Source: Phyto melanocephala (lineage: Eukaryota > Arthropoda > Insecta > Diptera > Rhinophoridae). Taken from it: a DNA stretch of 64,000 bases. Positions 53,767 to 64,000 of the stretch are shown piece after piece; positions within the stretch are counted from its first letter, which is position 1, and every line of letters starts with the position of its first letter. The position numbers and the translations under genes are program-made. The notes under the pieces were generated by a model, which was not told the DNA's origin, made no database searches, and saw nothing but the letters and a program-made list of their open reading frames with translations. The stretch is from contig OW799237.1 in NCBI GenBank assembly GCA_941918925.1, positions 51,696,997 through 51,760,996 of the forward strand. The letters are read 5' to 3'.

Positions 53767-54771
53767 ATGGCGCCTGAGCAGAGACCCGATTCCAAGTCGC
53801 AATGCGAAAAAAACACTACCGTCGCCAACGAGGAAGAATCGGGTAAAAATTACGATAATAGCAAAAACGATAATCCATCTACCAGCCGAACATTACACAA
53901 AGATTCAATCGGGTGGATTTACCTACTAAGAAAAGATCAATTGGTCGAACAATGCTGAAACGCTGGTATACCTACTACAGGCTACACCGTTGAACACCTA
54001 CGAAAACAGCTCTCGGAGAACCTTCGATCAAAGACACTACGAAGCTTAACCGAAGATCTGTTACGAAAACTGCGCGATGAAGTACAAGCCATCGAAGAAA
54101 GCGTAGTATGTGAAGACGAAGTATCTATACTCGCACCACCTCGATCGCAAAAACATGACCCATCGAATGCAGAAATTATGACGACCGTGCAAAGCTGGAA
54201 CCTGTCGTACTCAGGGGAGACCGACCTGATGGAGTTCCTCGAGCGATGCGAAGAGCTGGCAGAAAGCTATCATTTTGCGTTCGACCGTCTTCTCCCGGCA
54301 ATGTTAAGCATACTCCAAGGTAAGGCTCTCGCCTGGTATCGTGTAAAACGGGGCACAATTAGCACCTGGTCAGTTTTTAGGCAGGAGTTAGAGAAGTTTT
54401 TTTTGCCAAATCGATACCTTTCGCATCTTGAACAAACGTTTTATAGTCGAAAGCAAAACGGACGAGAAAGCGCCAAAAACTATATACTGTCCATGTTCAC
54501 ACTATCGAGACAACACCCCCAATTACGACACCAAAACCATTTAGACCGAATATATGATGGGCTGCGAACCGAGTACCGACACTATGTTCGGCGGAACGAC
54601 TTTACCAATCTCGACGAACTGATCTCTCTTACGAGCGAGTACGAGGAATTAAGACGAGAGGAGCGACCCCAGACATCGCACATGGTAATACCTTCGGTTT
54701 ATAATCGATCCACCCGGTGTTGGAGGTGCAAACAAGTCGGTCATAAACGACTCACCTGCACACGACCTTTC
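53767..54771 (+). pseudogene. Gag of LTR element 3, one stop
   Basis: Opens MAPEQRPDSKSQ (overlapping the primer site) and stops after DQLVEQC at 53958. The same frame continues with YTVEHLRKQLSENLRSKTLR and then MTTVQSWNLSYSGETDLMEF from 54178. The capsid part LSILQGKALAWYRVKRGTIS, WSVFRQELEKFFLPNRYL and NYILSMFTLSRQHPQ matches the retrotransposon gag domain. A zinc knuckle CWRCKQVGHKRLTC (CX2CX4HX4C) ends the frame at 54773. A second knuckle-like CSFCGRGGVLSRTC follows past the stop. Packages RNA if functional; the two stops suggest decay or recoding. Confidence 0.85.
53768..53785 (+). promoter_or_regulatory. Primer binding site of element 3
   Basis: TGGCGCCTGAGCAGAGAC starts three bases after the LTR end; it resembles the tRNA-Lys-type site TGGCGCCCGAACAGGGAC with three mismatches. 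Confidence 0.65.
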
Positions 54772-54774
54772 TGA

Positions 54775-55720
54775 CTGTTTTGTTCGTTTTGTGGACGCGG
54801 TGGCGTGCTCTCCCGAACGTGTCTCTGCAGAAAAAGTAGATCGAGAACGCCAGAAGAAAAGGCATATAAGAGCGATGGCCGATACTACATAAGCGTCGAA
54901 ATATGCGGACAACCCACTACCGCGCTAATTGATACGGGGGCATCTCGCACGTACATCGGAGAATCGCTAAAGCAGAAATTGCTCGCATTAAATATGAGCC
55001 CAATTAGCGTCCAGGGGATGGTACAGATGGCCGATCAGTCGCTCGCTACCTACCTAGATGTATTCCCCGTCAGCGTAACTTACAAAGGCAACCGAACCAA
55101 TCATAGTCGGAATGGACTTCCTTAGCGCCTTAGATCTCGAGCTTCGGCTAAATGGTGAAATTCTGACCAGGTCTAGTGCGATAGACGAAGTCCAACCCCT
55201 TCATTCACTTGACAAGTTGACAAGTCGAGATTTCCTGTTTCAAGAAGAAAAGGGGTGGTGTACGGTAGCTACTCAAGAAATTCGGCTCAAATACCAAAAA
55301 CCGAATAAACAAAGAAAACACACCAAACCCAGGAAAGTAACGGTAGCCCCAACTCCAGAAACAACCCGACCACCGGAATTTATACTACCCCATGAAGCTG
55401 AACCGAGAATACTAGTTACACCATCTGGCGCCCCACCTACCAAGCAACAGCAGAAAAAAAGAGGCGAAGTACCATTGACTTCGACCAATGCCGCGAACGC
55501 TAAAGATCCGACCGCAGTGCACCTATTCAAAGGCGTGAGCACTAAAAATCCGACACCTCCAGTACATACTACGACGAGAAGGGCTACCAGACGAAAAATT
55601 TACCATCCTCAACAACCGTTTTGCCGGCCTAGGCCACCACAAGATCGTCGCAATGACCGAAAAAAAAAAAACTGTAGGACAGAAATTAAGTTAAGAACTG
55701 AGTTAATTAGTAAGCTGTAG
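54775..55720 (+). pseudogene. Protease region and basic/proline-rich tail of LTR element 3
   Basis: ALIDTGASRTYIGE is the retroviral-type aspartic protease active site. VPVSVTYKG-like sequence then shifts frame at about 55095-55110 into GMDFLSALDLEL, which is the protease C-terminal flap/turn IIG.DFL. After that the frame (to 55720) is a low-complexity tail rich in K, R, P and T with no RT, RNase H or integrase motif. The polypurine tract follows within 80 bp. So the element either lost pol or belongs to a pol-less lineage that uses another element's enzymes. Confidence 0.8.
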
Positions 55721-55794
55721 GACAGGCGTTGAATAGAGTTTTAGTTAAGTCCGAAAAAGGAAAAGCCCTTACCACGATCATACGATCAGTCCCC

Positions 55795-55809
55795 GAAGAA
55801 GGAGGGGAA
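55795..55809 (+). promoter_or_regulatory. Polypurine tract of element 3
   Basis: GAAGAAGGAGGGGAA directly before the 3' LTR start TGTAACG. Confidence 0.85.
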
Positions 55810-57204
55810 TGTAACGTGGAAAATTTCACGTACATATGTTGTACCTAATGTTTAATATCAATATTATGATACCAGCCTAATATAAACACGTGTTGTTGAC
55901 ATGACGCGTTGTTAGTGTAACAACATGGTAAGGTACACTTCACCTTATACAAAAGTGTATGTGTGTGTGTGTATGCACACATCACAGGCCATGTATATTA
56001 GTTAAGTTAGTTAAATAAGTTACGATTCTCAATTAGTTTATTTAAGTTTTAGTATAAGGAAGTTAGATTAAGTTAGAGTCGGGGCGTTTTCATACCAGAC
56101 GAGAAAACGCCAAACAAGTCTTGGAGATTATATTAATAATCTGAGAAGAGCCGACTAGTCCTTGCAAAACTAGTTGCCGAATACTTAAGTATTAACCAAT
56201 CAGTAGTAGCGAAAGCTAGGTACTGGGAGATTAATAAATGCCCGTATTTACAGCGGCTTCGGCTGACTGTTCTCACAGCGGTTTCGACTGACTGTTCCCA
56301 CAGCGGCTTCGGCTGACTGTTCCCACAGCGGCTTCGGCTGACTGTTCCCACAGCGGCTTCGGCTGACTGTTCCCACAGCGGCTTCGGCTGACTGTTGCCA
56401 CAGCGGTTTCGACTGACTGTTCCTACAGCGGCTTCGGCTGACTGTTCCCACAGCGGCTTCGGCTGACTGGTCCCACAGCGGCTTCGGCTGACTGTTGCCG
56501 CAGCGGTTTCGACTGACTGTTCCTACAGCGGCTTCGGCTGACTGTTCCGTAGTGTAGAACACATTGTAAATATTTAGAAATTAGAGTTAAGATATTATTT
56601 ACGAATTGTTAACTATTACCCGAATGTGTTAGTATTATACCCGATTATTATTATTCATTACCCGAGTATTTACCGATTATTTACGAAGTACTTAATACTA
56701 TTACCGATTGTTAATTATCCATAAGATATTTAATATTATAACCGATTGTCAGTATTATACCTGATTATTATTATTCATCATCCGAGTATTTTCCATATAT
56801 TTTACCGATTGTCAATTATTTACGAAGTACTTACTACTATTACCGATTGTTAATTATCCACACGATATTTAATATTATAACCGATTGTCAGTATTATACC
56901 CTATTGTTAATTATTGTAGAAATTGTAAAATCTCCGAACGTTCCCGCGTTGCTGAACCCGACAGCCTGACTCCGAAGGGGCATCCCGTGAAAAGCCGAGT
57001 ATATATACTGCAAGCCGATTGAATCTAAATTATCGTTTAAATTCTTCTGTTATAATTGTAAATTGAAAATTTTTAATAAAATAAATAATTATTGTAACCC
57101 CCCGAAAGGGTAAAACAACTGTCTTATTACTTAAGGTTTATGGACCCGTAAGTAGACCCTGGACACGACCAAGCTATCCCAGCCAACGACAAAACCGCGT
57201 TACA
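55810..57204 (+). repeat. 3' LTR of element 3 (about 1.4 kb)
   Basis: TGTAACGTGG...CGTTACA. It carries a second 25-bp minisatellite (56252-56548) and an array of ACCGATTGT/ACCCGATTATTATT words (56610-56920). It differs from the 5' LTR by scattered substitutions and a different order of minisatellite variants, so it is clearly older than element 2. Confidence 0.92.
56252..56548. repeat. 25-bp minisatellite in the 3' LTR, about 12 units
   Basis: Same unit as at 46336-46635 (ACAGCGGCTTCGGCTGACTG plus TTCCC), but the GCGGTTTCGAC variant and the TTGCC and TTCTC junctions fall at different units. This is consistent with slippage or conversion since insertion. Confidence 0.95.
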
Positions 57205-57501
57205 ACAGTCAGGGCGTAATCGACTCCTCTATTCATAAGCTTTCAGAAAATATATACTTAATGGGGTCGGAAATAAAAATTGTAGAAATTACAAACGGAA
57301 TGACAAAGCTATATATACCATTGTACAACACAGGTGAAGGATATAAAGTTATTATTAATATTAATATAGTTTGAATAATGAAATATAATTATTTTAATAG
57401 ATTATTTTTAATGTAATTAATTATTCAGCTACATAATCTTGAAGATATTTTGGTGCGTTGCGTAGTCTTGCCGACCTACGTACAACTTGATCGTGGCTAG
57501 G

Positions 57502-59640
57502 TTAAGACTCTTGAAGTATTTGCGGCTCCTGTATCCTTAAAGGATTTAAGGGTGGAACTTGACTTCTAGGCTGTTCAGTTACCTGTGAATCCGCATTCTG
57601 TTGATCTTGAGGATTTGTAACTGGAAGAATATTTTGGCTGTAATCTTGAGCTTGTTGATACGTGGGTTTAGCTAAGATACTTGACGAACTAGTTGAGTCA
57701 ATATTATCATCAGCAATATCTGGTGCAAAATGTACTTTACGTTTCTGTACTCTTGTAGCCTTTAGCTGGTCGATGTGACGTTTAAGCGTAAAACCATCAT
57801 CTAGTTTAACTAAGTAGTGGAGTTGACCATATTTACGTAAAACGGTACCTTTTTTCCATACTGTTTTGCTGTTCCAAATATGTAGAACTTGAACTCTTTC
57901 TCCCACGCTTATTTGGCGATCACCAGGAATCGGTTTTGTGTATTTAAATTTCATTGTTGGCTTTAAGGCATCTAATTTTATTCGTATACGTCTATTAAAG
58001 TAAAGTTCAGCTGGGCTTTCTCCACAGTTGAGAGGCGTTGCCCGATATCTTTGAAGAATTTCGTTGACTTTCTTTTGTAAAGTACCTGGTTCTGATGACA
58101 TAGCTTTTAATTTACGTTTAAATTTTCGAAAGTTGATTTCAGCCAAACCGTTTGTACTCGGATGTCTCGGAGCGATTAATCTTTGAAAAATACCATTTTT
58201 AGTGCAATAAGATTTTAATTCTCACTGCTGAAAATTGAAGCGTTATCGGATACCATTACCGATGGAAATCCATGAGTTGTAAAACAAGTAAGAGCGCTAT
58301 ATTCGGCCGTGCCGAATCTTATATACCCTTCACAACGTGTAGTCATGCAATAACAGTGGTTTGTGTCACCATTCATCCCATATGAAATACGTACATACAT
58401 ATAAAAACATACATATATAAAAACGTCCCATTGTAAAATTATAAATTCACGTATGTATGTTAAAAAAACAAAAAAAAAAAATTTTAAAAAAATTTAAAAA
58501 AAAAATTTAAAAAAAAAAATTTAAAAAAAAATTTAAAAAAATTGTTATGTATATAATATTTATAAAACAAAAAAAAAAATAATAAAAATATAAATAATAT
58601 ATTAAATGAAAAATAAAAAAAAAATTAAAAAAAATTTAAAAAAAATTAAAAAAAAATTTTTTTTTGGCTCAGCTGGGATTCGATGCCACGTTTTTTTTCT
58701 CTAACCAGTATACACGTTTGTATGTATGTATGTTGTTGTTGTAATGTTGTTTCTGTGAAAAAAAAAATCGAGGTGGTCGTGGGTTTTTGCTCATATCTCG
58801 GTTGTTTATGTACCGATGTTTCTGATTTTCAATACCGATCTACTCCCAAATATTTCTGATATTCTAAAACCTTACGCGGGTCCAACCTATGTCGGGGGGC
58901 TTCAAAAAGTTGATTTCAACATACACACGGACAGACTGACAGAGCTTAATCGACTCCCCTATTCATAAGCTTTCAGAATATATATACTTTATGGGGTCGG
59001 AAATGAAAATTGTAGAAATTTCACACGGAATGACAAACCTATAATTACCCTTTTTCATTGTGTGAAGGGTATAAAAAAGTTAGAAGATTTATCGTATTTT
59101 GAGTTGTAGGCGAGTCACGTATCACTCTAAATTCAGACCATTTTGACTTAGCATCTATGACAATTAAAAAATTATGATTTTGAAAGTGCCCTGCGTAATC
59201 GATGTGAATTCTTTCCCAGTTTTCATCTGTTTCTTGCCATTTGTGCAGTGGGGCTTTTGAAGGTTTGTTTTGAACTTCAACACAGGGTTCACATAATCTT
59301 ACTTTTCTTTCAATGTCGCGGTCAATTCCTTTCCAAGAACAGTATCTTCTAGCAAGTTGCTTAATTTTTGTAATACCTGGATTGGTGTGATGCAATTCTT
59401 AAAGAATTTGAGGCTGAAGGCTTTTTGGAATGAGAAGTCTTTGTCCCTTGAATATAACACCATTATCGAGTGTGTATTTTGACTCATCTTCATCACCACT
59501 TTGTAGATCTGATAAAATTTTAGAAACAGCTGGATCTTTTGCTGTTTCCGCTGCTAATATTTTAGCATTTATGTGTTCACTGGAAATTACAAAAATTTAT
59601 TGACATCATAATTCATTTACCTCTTCGTTGATGATTTGTC
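57502..59640 (-). pseudogene. Integrase of LTR element 4, split by a DINE
   Basis: Zinc-binding module HHTNPGITKIKQLARRYCSW then LCEPCVEVQ (H-H-C-C). The catalytic core starts WERIHIDYAGHF (first D) and breaks at TINLLTF, where the DINE begins (59075). It resumes below 58283 with THGFPSVMVSDNASIFSS (second D), then a stop and frame change. The C-terminal part VNEILQRYRATPLNCGESPA and ELYFNRRIRIKLDALKP is followed by a chromatin/DNA-binding tail (VQVLHIWNSKTVWKKGTVLR, YLVKLDDGFTLKRHIDQL) and a Gln/Pro-rich end at 57502. Would have inserted the element into DNA; inactive. Confidence 0.85.
58283..59075 (-). mobile_element. DINE-1-like Helentron, subfamily A, complete, inside integrase
   Basis: Plus-strand left end ACAAGTAAGAGCGCTATATT with hairpin TTCGGCCGTGCCGAA; right end CCCTTTTTCATTGTGTGAAG then GGTATAAAA. 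Carries GGCTCAGCTGGGATTCGATG, the A/T tract and all subfamily A landmarks. About 790 bp. Its insertion separates two adjoining halves of the integrase core of LTR element 4. Confidence 0.92.
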
Positions 59641-59712
59641 TGTAGATTGGTTTTCGATTAATTGTGTAGCACGAGATAAACAATCAACATTTGTATGTTC
59701 TGAGGCTTTTTT

Positions 59713-61174
59713 CTAGACTATTTCATAGTTGAAGCTTGATAAAAATTTAGCATATCTCAATAACCTGGCTGATGTAATTGAAGGCATCTTGTTGTTTTGA
59801 TGAAAATTGCGCGCTAACGCTCGGTTATCTGTTACGAGTTGAAATTTTCTTCCATAGAGGTACATGAAAAAATGATTGATGGTAAATATTATAGCTAATG
59901 CTTCACGATCTAACTGGCTATAATTCTTTTCAGCTGTTGTTAATGACCTTGATCCGTAGGCAACTGGGCGTTCTATACCGTTGACTGTGTGAGAGAGCAC
60001 ACCTGCTATCCATGTAGGACTAGAATCACATGCGACTATAACTGGCAGTTCTGGGTCGAAGCGCATCAATACTTTATCACTGGAAATTATATTTTTGAGT
60101 TTTACAAATGCAGCTTCACAATTTGATGACCAAAAGAATTTTCTGTCTTTCTGGAGCAGTTGACGTAATGGGTACGTTATCGAAGACATATCCGAAATAA
60201 ATCTGGAGTAATAAGTAACCATACCCAAAAATCTCCGGATATCATCAACTATAGCGGGTCGAGGCATATTTAGAATTGCTGCAATTTTCTTAGGTGATTT
60301 TGAAATTTTGTTGTACTGCACGACGTGTCCCAGATATTCAACCTGAGTTTGAAAAACGTACACTTACTTTTATTTAAATGTAGATCATGTTGTTTTAGAC
60401 GCTTGAGGCACTCTATTAAATTTTGTTTACATTCACCTTCAGTTTTTCCATGTATTATAATATCATCGAAGTATGACGTTTAAATTTAAAAGTTCCCTTA
60501 TGGGTCGATATTGTTTGAATTTCACTCGATTCTTTATCAACTCGAAGATGTAGATAGGCTTTATAAAGATCAAGACGACAAAAATATTTTGAGCCTTTAA
60601 GGTTATTTAAAAATTCGTCGATACGTCTAATAGGATAATTGGCAGAAACCAATTGAGGGTTAACCCCTGGCTTATAATCGACACAGAGTCGAATACCTCC
60701 GTCTAGTTTTGTAATAATCACTAGAGGCGATCCCCAATCACTCCTTTCACATTTTGAAATAATGCCAGCTGATTCTACATCATTGAGTTCTTTCTCGTTC
60801 CTTGAAGAATGCTGGTTCTGAACCTTGACGTAGTTGAAGAGTGACTTCATAATTTGGAACACAACCAACTTCTTCCGTAAAAACGTCCTCAAAATTGTAT
60901 ATGATCGAAAGGCAATAGTTGAAGGTTCTAGTGGTGCCTTTATTTCTAGTTGATTGTATTGGTTTCTTGGTATAAGTGTATAACCAACACCAGAGTCGAC
61001 TTCAAATTTTTTACGGTGTCCATTTATTTCTACCGTGGCATAGTATTTATCAGCATCAATATTTTTATTATGTTGATTTGAAAATATATCAACAATTTGG
61101 TTGATAACATAAATTTGATTAATTGAACCATCATGATAATAATTTTTATAAATTGAATTGTTATTAGATTTCAA
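59713..61174 (-). pseudogene. Protease, RT and RNase H of LTR element 4
   Basis: Protease relic KFEVDSGVGYTLIPRNQYN (DSG). RT: ESAGIISKCERSDWGSPLVI, GGIRLCVDYKPGVNPQ, YPIRRIDEFLNNLKGSKYFC, RLDLYKAYLHLRVD. A deletion then joins GTFKFKR directly to TSYFDDIIIHGKTEGEC in a shifted frame; the conserved FG..(T/S)AP...F segment is gone but the catalytic YFDD survives. VEYLGHVVQYNKISKSPKKI and RRFLGMVTYYSRFISDMSSI follow in the next frame. RNase H: VIVACDSSPTWIAGVLSHTV, DREALAIIFTINHFF, LVTDNRALAR (D-E-D). Inactive because of the deletion and frameshifts. Confidence 0.88.
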
Positions 61175-61189
61175 TAAAGTTTTTATACA

Positions 61190-61630
61190 TACTTGTTGTA
61201 TGTGACCACTTTTTCCACACGATTTAAATTTGAAGTTATGTGGGTTGGTACGCTAGTCTTTTGTTCTGTGGTTGTCTCTACCACACCATATGCATAAATG
61301 GTCGAAACCAAGCTGGCTATAGTTAGCTCTTGATTTTAAACGATTTCGTGGTCGTAATGACTGGTTTCTGGTGCGACTTTTTCGTCGGGTTAAGGCTCTT
61401 GATGGAATTTTATTGACTGTATTATTGATGGGCTGTTTCGTATTCAGTTCCCGGCAATCTATTTTTGATGCTTCTAATGATAATGCTTTTTCCGAAATTT
61501 TCGTAAAATCGTCTTCTTCAGATTGAAGTAGTTGTTCCCGGATTGCGTTATTATTTATGCCACGTATAAATTGGGCTCGAAGAAAAATATTTGATATATC
61601 AGCTTGGCATTCACACTTTGACACAGGCTC
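61190..61630 (-). pseudogene. Gag C-terminal region of LTR element 4
   Basis: NIFLRAQFIRGINNNAIREQ then EEDDFTKISEKALSLEASKI is the capsid end. A basic linker (RRKSRTRNQSLRPRNRLKSR) follows. A zinc-knuckle pair comes after it: CIWCGRDNH, a stop, then SCGKSGHIQQVC read through. Typical of K02A2.6-like Gag. Truncated at the 5' side by the tandem copy junction at about 61640. Confidence 0.75.
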
Positions 61631-61640
61631 ACATTCATTT

Positions 61641-63267
61641 TTAGATCTGATAAAATTTTAGAAACAGCTGGATCTTTTGCTGTTTCCGCTGCTAATATTT
61701 TAGCATTTATGTGTTCACTGGAAATTACAAAAATTTATTGACAACATAATTCATTTACCTCTTCATTGATGATTTGTCTGTAGATTGTTTTTCGATTAAT
61801 TGTGTAGCACGAGATAAACAATCAACATTTGTATGTTCTGAGGCTTTTTTCTAGACTATTTCATAGTTGAAGCTTTATAAAAATTTAGCATATCTCAATA
61901 ACCTGGCTGATGTAATTGAAGGCATCTTGTTGTTTTGATGAAAAATGCGCGCTAACGCTCGGTTATCTGTTACGAGTTGAAATTTTCTTCCATAGAGGTA
62001 CATGAAAAAATGATTGATGGTAAATATTATAGCTAATGCTTCACGATCTAACTGGCTATAATTCTTTTCAGCTGTTGGTAATGACCTTGATGAGTAGGCA
62101 ACTGGGCGTTCTATACCGTTGACTGTGTGAGAGAGCACACCTGCTATCCATGTAGGACTAGAATCACATGCGACTATAACTGGCAGTTCTGGGTCGAAGC
62201 GCATCAATACTTTATCACTGGAAATTATATTTTTGAGTTTTACAATTTGACGACCAAAAGAATTTTCTGTCTTTCTGGAGCAGTTGACGTAATGGGTACG
62301 TTATCGAAGACATATCCGAAATAAATCTGGAGTAATAAGTAACCATACCCAAAAATCTCCGGACATCTTTAACTATAGCGGGTCGAGGCATATTTAGAAT
62401 TGCTGCAATTTTCTTAGATGATTTTGAAATTTTGTTGTACTGCACGACGTGTCCTAGATATTCAACCTGAGTTTGAAAAACGTACACTTACTTTTATTTA
62501 AATGTAGATTATGTTGTTTTAGACGCTTGAGGCACTCTATTAAATTTTGTTTACATTCACCTTCAGTTTTGCCATGTATTATAATATCATCGAAGTATGA
62601 CGTTTAAATTTAAAAGTTCCCTTATGGGTCGATATTGTTTGAATTTCACTCGATTCTTGATCAGCTCGAAGATGTAGATAGGCTTTATAAAGATCAAGAC
62701 GACAAAAATATTTTGAGCCTTTAAGGTTATTTAAAATTTCATCGATACGTCTAATAGGATAATTGGAAGAAACCATTTGAGGGTTAACCCCTGGCTTATA
62801 ATCGACACAGAGTTGAATACCTCCTTCTAGTTTTGTAATAATTACTAGAGGCGATCCCCAATCACTCCTTTCACATTTTGAAATAATGCCAGCTGATTCT
62901 ACATCATTGAGTTCTTTCTCGTTCCTTGAAGAATGCCGGTTTTGAACCTTGACGTAGTTGAAGAGTGACTTCATAATTTGGAACACAACCAACTTTTTCC
63001 GTAAAAACGTCCTCAAAATTGTATATGATCGAAAGGCAATAGTTGAAGGTTCTAGTGGTGCCTTTATTTCTAGTTAATTGTATTGGTTTCTTGGTATAAG
63101 TGTATAACCAACACCAGAGTCGACTTCAAATTTTTGACGGTGTCCATTTATTTCTAGCGTGGCATAGTACTTATCAGCATCAATATTTTTATTATGTTGA
63201 TTTGAAAAGATATCAACAATTTGGTTGATACCATAAATTTGATTAATTGAATCATCATGATAATCAT
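61641..63267 (-). pseudogene. Tandem direct copy of LTR element 4 protease-RT-RNase H
   Basis: Repeats 59503-61140 with about 2-3% differences. It includes the same GTFKFKR-to-SYFDD deletion (62580) and the same frame break at KCTFF. It has an additional 20-odd bp deletion in the RNase H linker (62245). The junction at 61641 joins gag sequence to a mid-pol start, so this is a segmental tandem duplication. It is cut off at 63267 by a DINE. Confidence 0.9.
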
Positions 63268-64000
63268 TTTTATACCCTTCACACAGTGAAAAAGGGTATA
63301 TCGATGCCTTAGTTCCTCAACCTCGTATCTTAAAAAATAAAATTTTTCAGGAGAGACAAAAAAAACGGTTCATCTTTTTATACTTCGGTGTTTGGTTAAA
63401 AGTTTAAATGCAATTATTAAGGAATTGATTGTATTTATGTATATAAGTAGTAATAATATACTAATATTTTTTAGTTAAAGCATAAAACAATCATTTGATA
63501 TGAAAAAGTTAAAACCGTATTTTTTAAGATACGAGGTTGAGGAAGTAAGGCATCGATATATAGGTTTGTCATTCCGTGTGAAATTTCTACAATTTTCATT
63601 TCCGACCCCATAAAGTATATATTTTCTGAAAGCTTATGAATAGGGAAGTCGATTAAGCTCTGTCAGTCTGTCCGTGTGTATGTTGAAATCAACTTTTTGA
63701 AGCCCCTCGACATCGCTTGGACTCGGGTGAGGTATTAAAATATGAGAAATATTCGGGAGTAGATCGCTATTGAAAATCAGAGACATCGGTACATAAACAA
63801 CTGAGATATGAGCAAAAACTAACGACCACCTCGATTTTTTTTTACAAACGTGTATACTGGTTAGAGAAAACGTGGCATCGAATCCCAGCTGTGCCAAAAA
63901 ATTTTTTTTTTTATTTTTTAAAAATTTTTTTAAAATTTTTTTTTTAATTTATTTTTTGTTTTTTTTTTATTTTTTATTTAATATATTATTTATATTTTTA
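63268..64000 (+). mobile_element. DINE-1-like Helentron, subfamily A, runs off the window
   Basis: Starts TATACCCTTCACACAGTGAA near 63270, interrupted at 63301-63556 by a MITE, and resumes TATAGGTTTGTCATTCCGTG. All landmarks follow up to ATCGAATCCCAGCTGTGCC and the A/T tract, where the window ends. Confidence 0.9.
63301..63556. mobile_element. 256-bp MITE, 39-bp TIRs, TA target duplication
   Basis: The left end TCGATGCCTTAGTTCCTCAA continues CCTCGTATCTTAAAAAATA and is inverted at 63518-63556 with one mismatch. TA flanks both sides (63299-63300, 63557-63558), and the DINE reads GGGTATATATAGG when it is removed. TA duplication suggests a Tc1/mariner-type mobiliser. Confidence 0.92.

Larger units (their letters stand above)
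45894..57204 (+). mobile_element. LTR element 3: long-LTR, gag-protease only, hosting element 2
   Basis: Flanked by ACAG duplications (45890-45893, 57205-57208). The LTRs start TGTAACGTGG and end CGTTACA. The internal region is only about 2 kb, with primer binding site, gag, protease and polypurine tract, and no RT, RNase H or integrase. It is therefore non-autonomous or internally deleted. Element 2 is inserted into its 5' LTR. The zinc-knuckle Gag and 4-bp duplication place it with Ty3/gypsy-like elements. Confidence 0.85.
45380..57347 (-). mobile_element. DINE-1-like subfamily B copy split by LTR element 3
   Basis: Part 1 is 45380-45893 (ACAAGTAAAAGTGCTATATT, hairpin relic TTCGGCCGTGCCAAA, TTGGCTCAGCTGGGATTCGA, GGAACATATAGTTGCTTC, ACACACGGACAGACAG). 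Part 2 is 57205-57347 (TCAGGGCGTAATCGACTCC, GGGGTCGGAAATAAAAATTG, CACAGGTGAAGGATATA). The inserted element 3 is flanked by ACAG on both sides. GTTGCTTCTAAAAG and CACAGGTG mark subfamily B. Total DINE length without the insert is about 660 bp. Confidence 0.85.
57440..61640 (-). mobile_element. LTR element 4: decayed Ty3/gypsy, internal region
   Basis: In minus-strand order: zinc-knuckle gag tail (61630-61190), protease-RT-RNase H (61174-59713), integrase (59640-57502, interrupted by a DINE at 58283-59075). No LTRs were recognised. The best-remembered relatives are the K02A2.6-like Ty3/gypsy proteins common in invertebrates. A direct copy of its 59503-61140 part follows at 61641-63267. Confidence 0.8.

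Overview
The window looks like a transposon-saturated intronic or intergenic stretch of a higher fly (Diptera, Brachycera). Two things point there. One host gene is recognisable, the last exon of an Elk-type (eag-like) potassium channel on the minus strand (6585-8234). And more than a dozen copies of DINE-1/INE-1-like Helentron elements share the dipteran DINE-1 layout: a 5' terminal palindrome ending GGGTATA, a block reading CCCCATAAAGTATATA, a GTCTGTCCGTGTG tract, and a 3' hairpin (TTCGGC-loop-GCCGAA) followed by CTTACTTGTTTT. The species cannot be named from this.

Layout. 1-2815 is a satellite array of about 24 units of 118 bp with two alternating variants. 2819-5684 is a long-inverted-repeat (about 235-255 bp arms) element holding a broken gene of a repeat-associated animal family, with a Helitron (3222-4084) inside it. 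6585-8234 is the Elk exon. No further Elk exon was recognised in the following 55 kb, so most of the window may be one giant Elk intron. 8235-16170 holds AT-rich DNA, two tandem repeats, nested DINEs, an unclassified 1.8-kb transposon with GGGTCAATTT ends (13275-15069) and a foldback MITE. 16542-21241 is a 1-kb tandem duplication whose second unit carries a 2.7-kb DNA transposon. 21573-22730 is a rearranged MITE cluster. 23839-27195 is a nearly intact minus-strand LINE. 27435-30860 holds a MADF-domain fragment, a 2-kb DINE with a mariner-like MITE inside, and a hAT remnant. 32060-36216 is a decayed transposon with a Transposase_21/CMC-like protein and a DUF4806-like second gene.

36366-63267 is dominated by four Ty3/gypsy-type LTR elements. 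The first is a decayed gag...pol split by later insertions (36366-44857). The second (47092-53561, minus) looks young: 285-bp LTRs with two differences seen, intact gag and pol, and TATA target duplications. It sits inside a 5' LTR of the third (45894-57204, plus), a gag-plus-protease element with about 1.4-kb LTRs carrying a 25-bp minisatellite and no RT or integrase, which itself sits in an old DINE (45380-57347). The fourth (57440-63267, minus) is a decayed, partly tandemly duplicated gag-pol.

The nesting gives a relative clock: DINE, then LTR element 3, then LTR element 2, then another DINE (47411-48281). At least one DINE subfamily therefore moved very recently. No tRNA, rRNA, CRISPR or prokaryotic operon structure was seen. 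Everything is from reading by eye; superfamily names resting on remembered protein families are marked as such.
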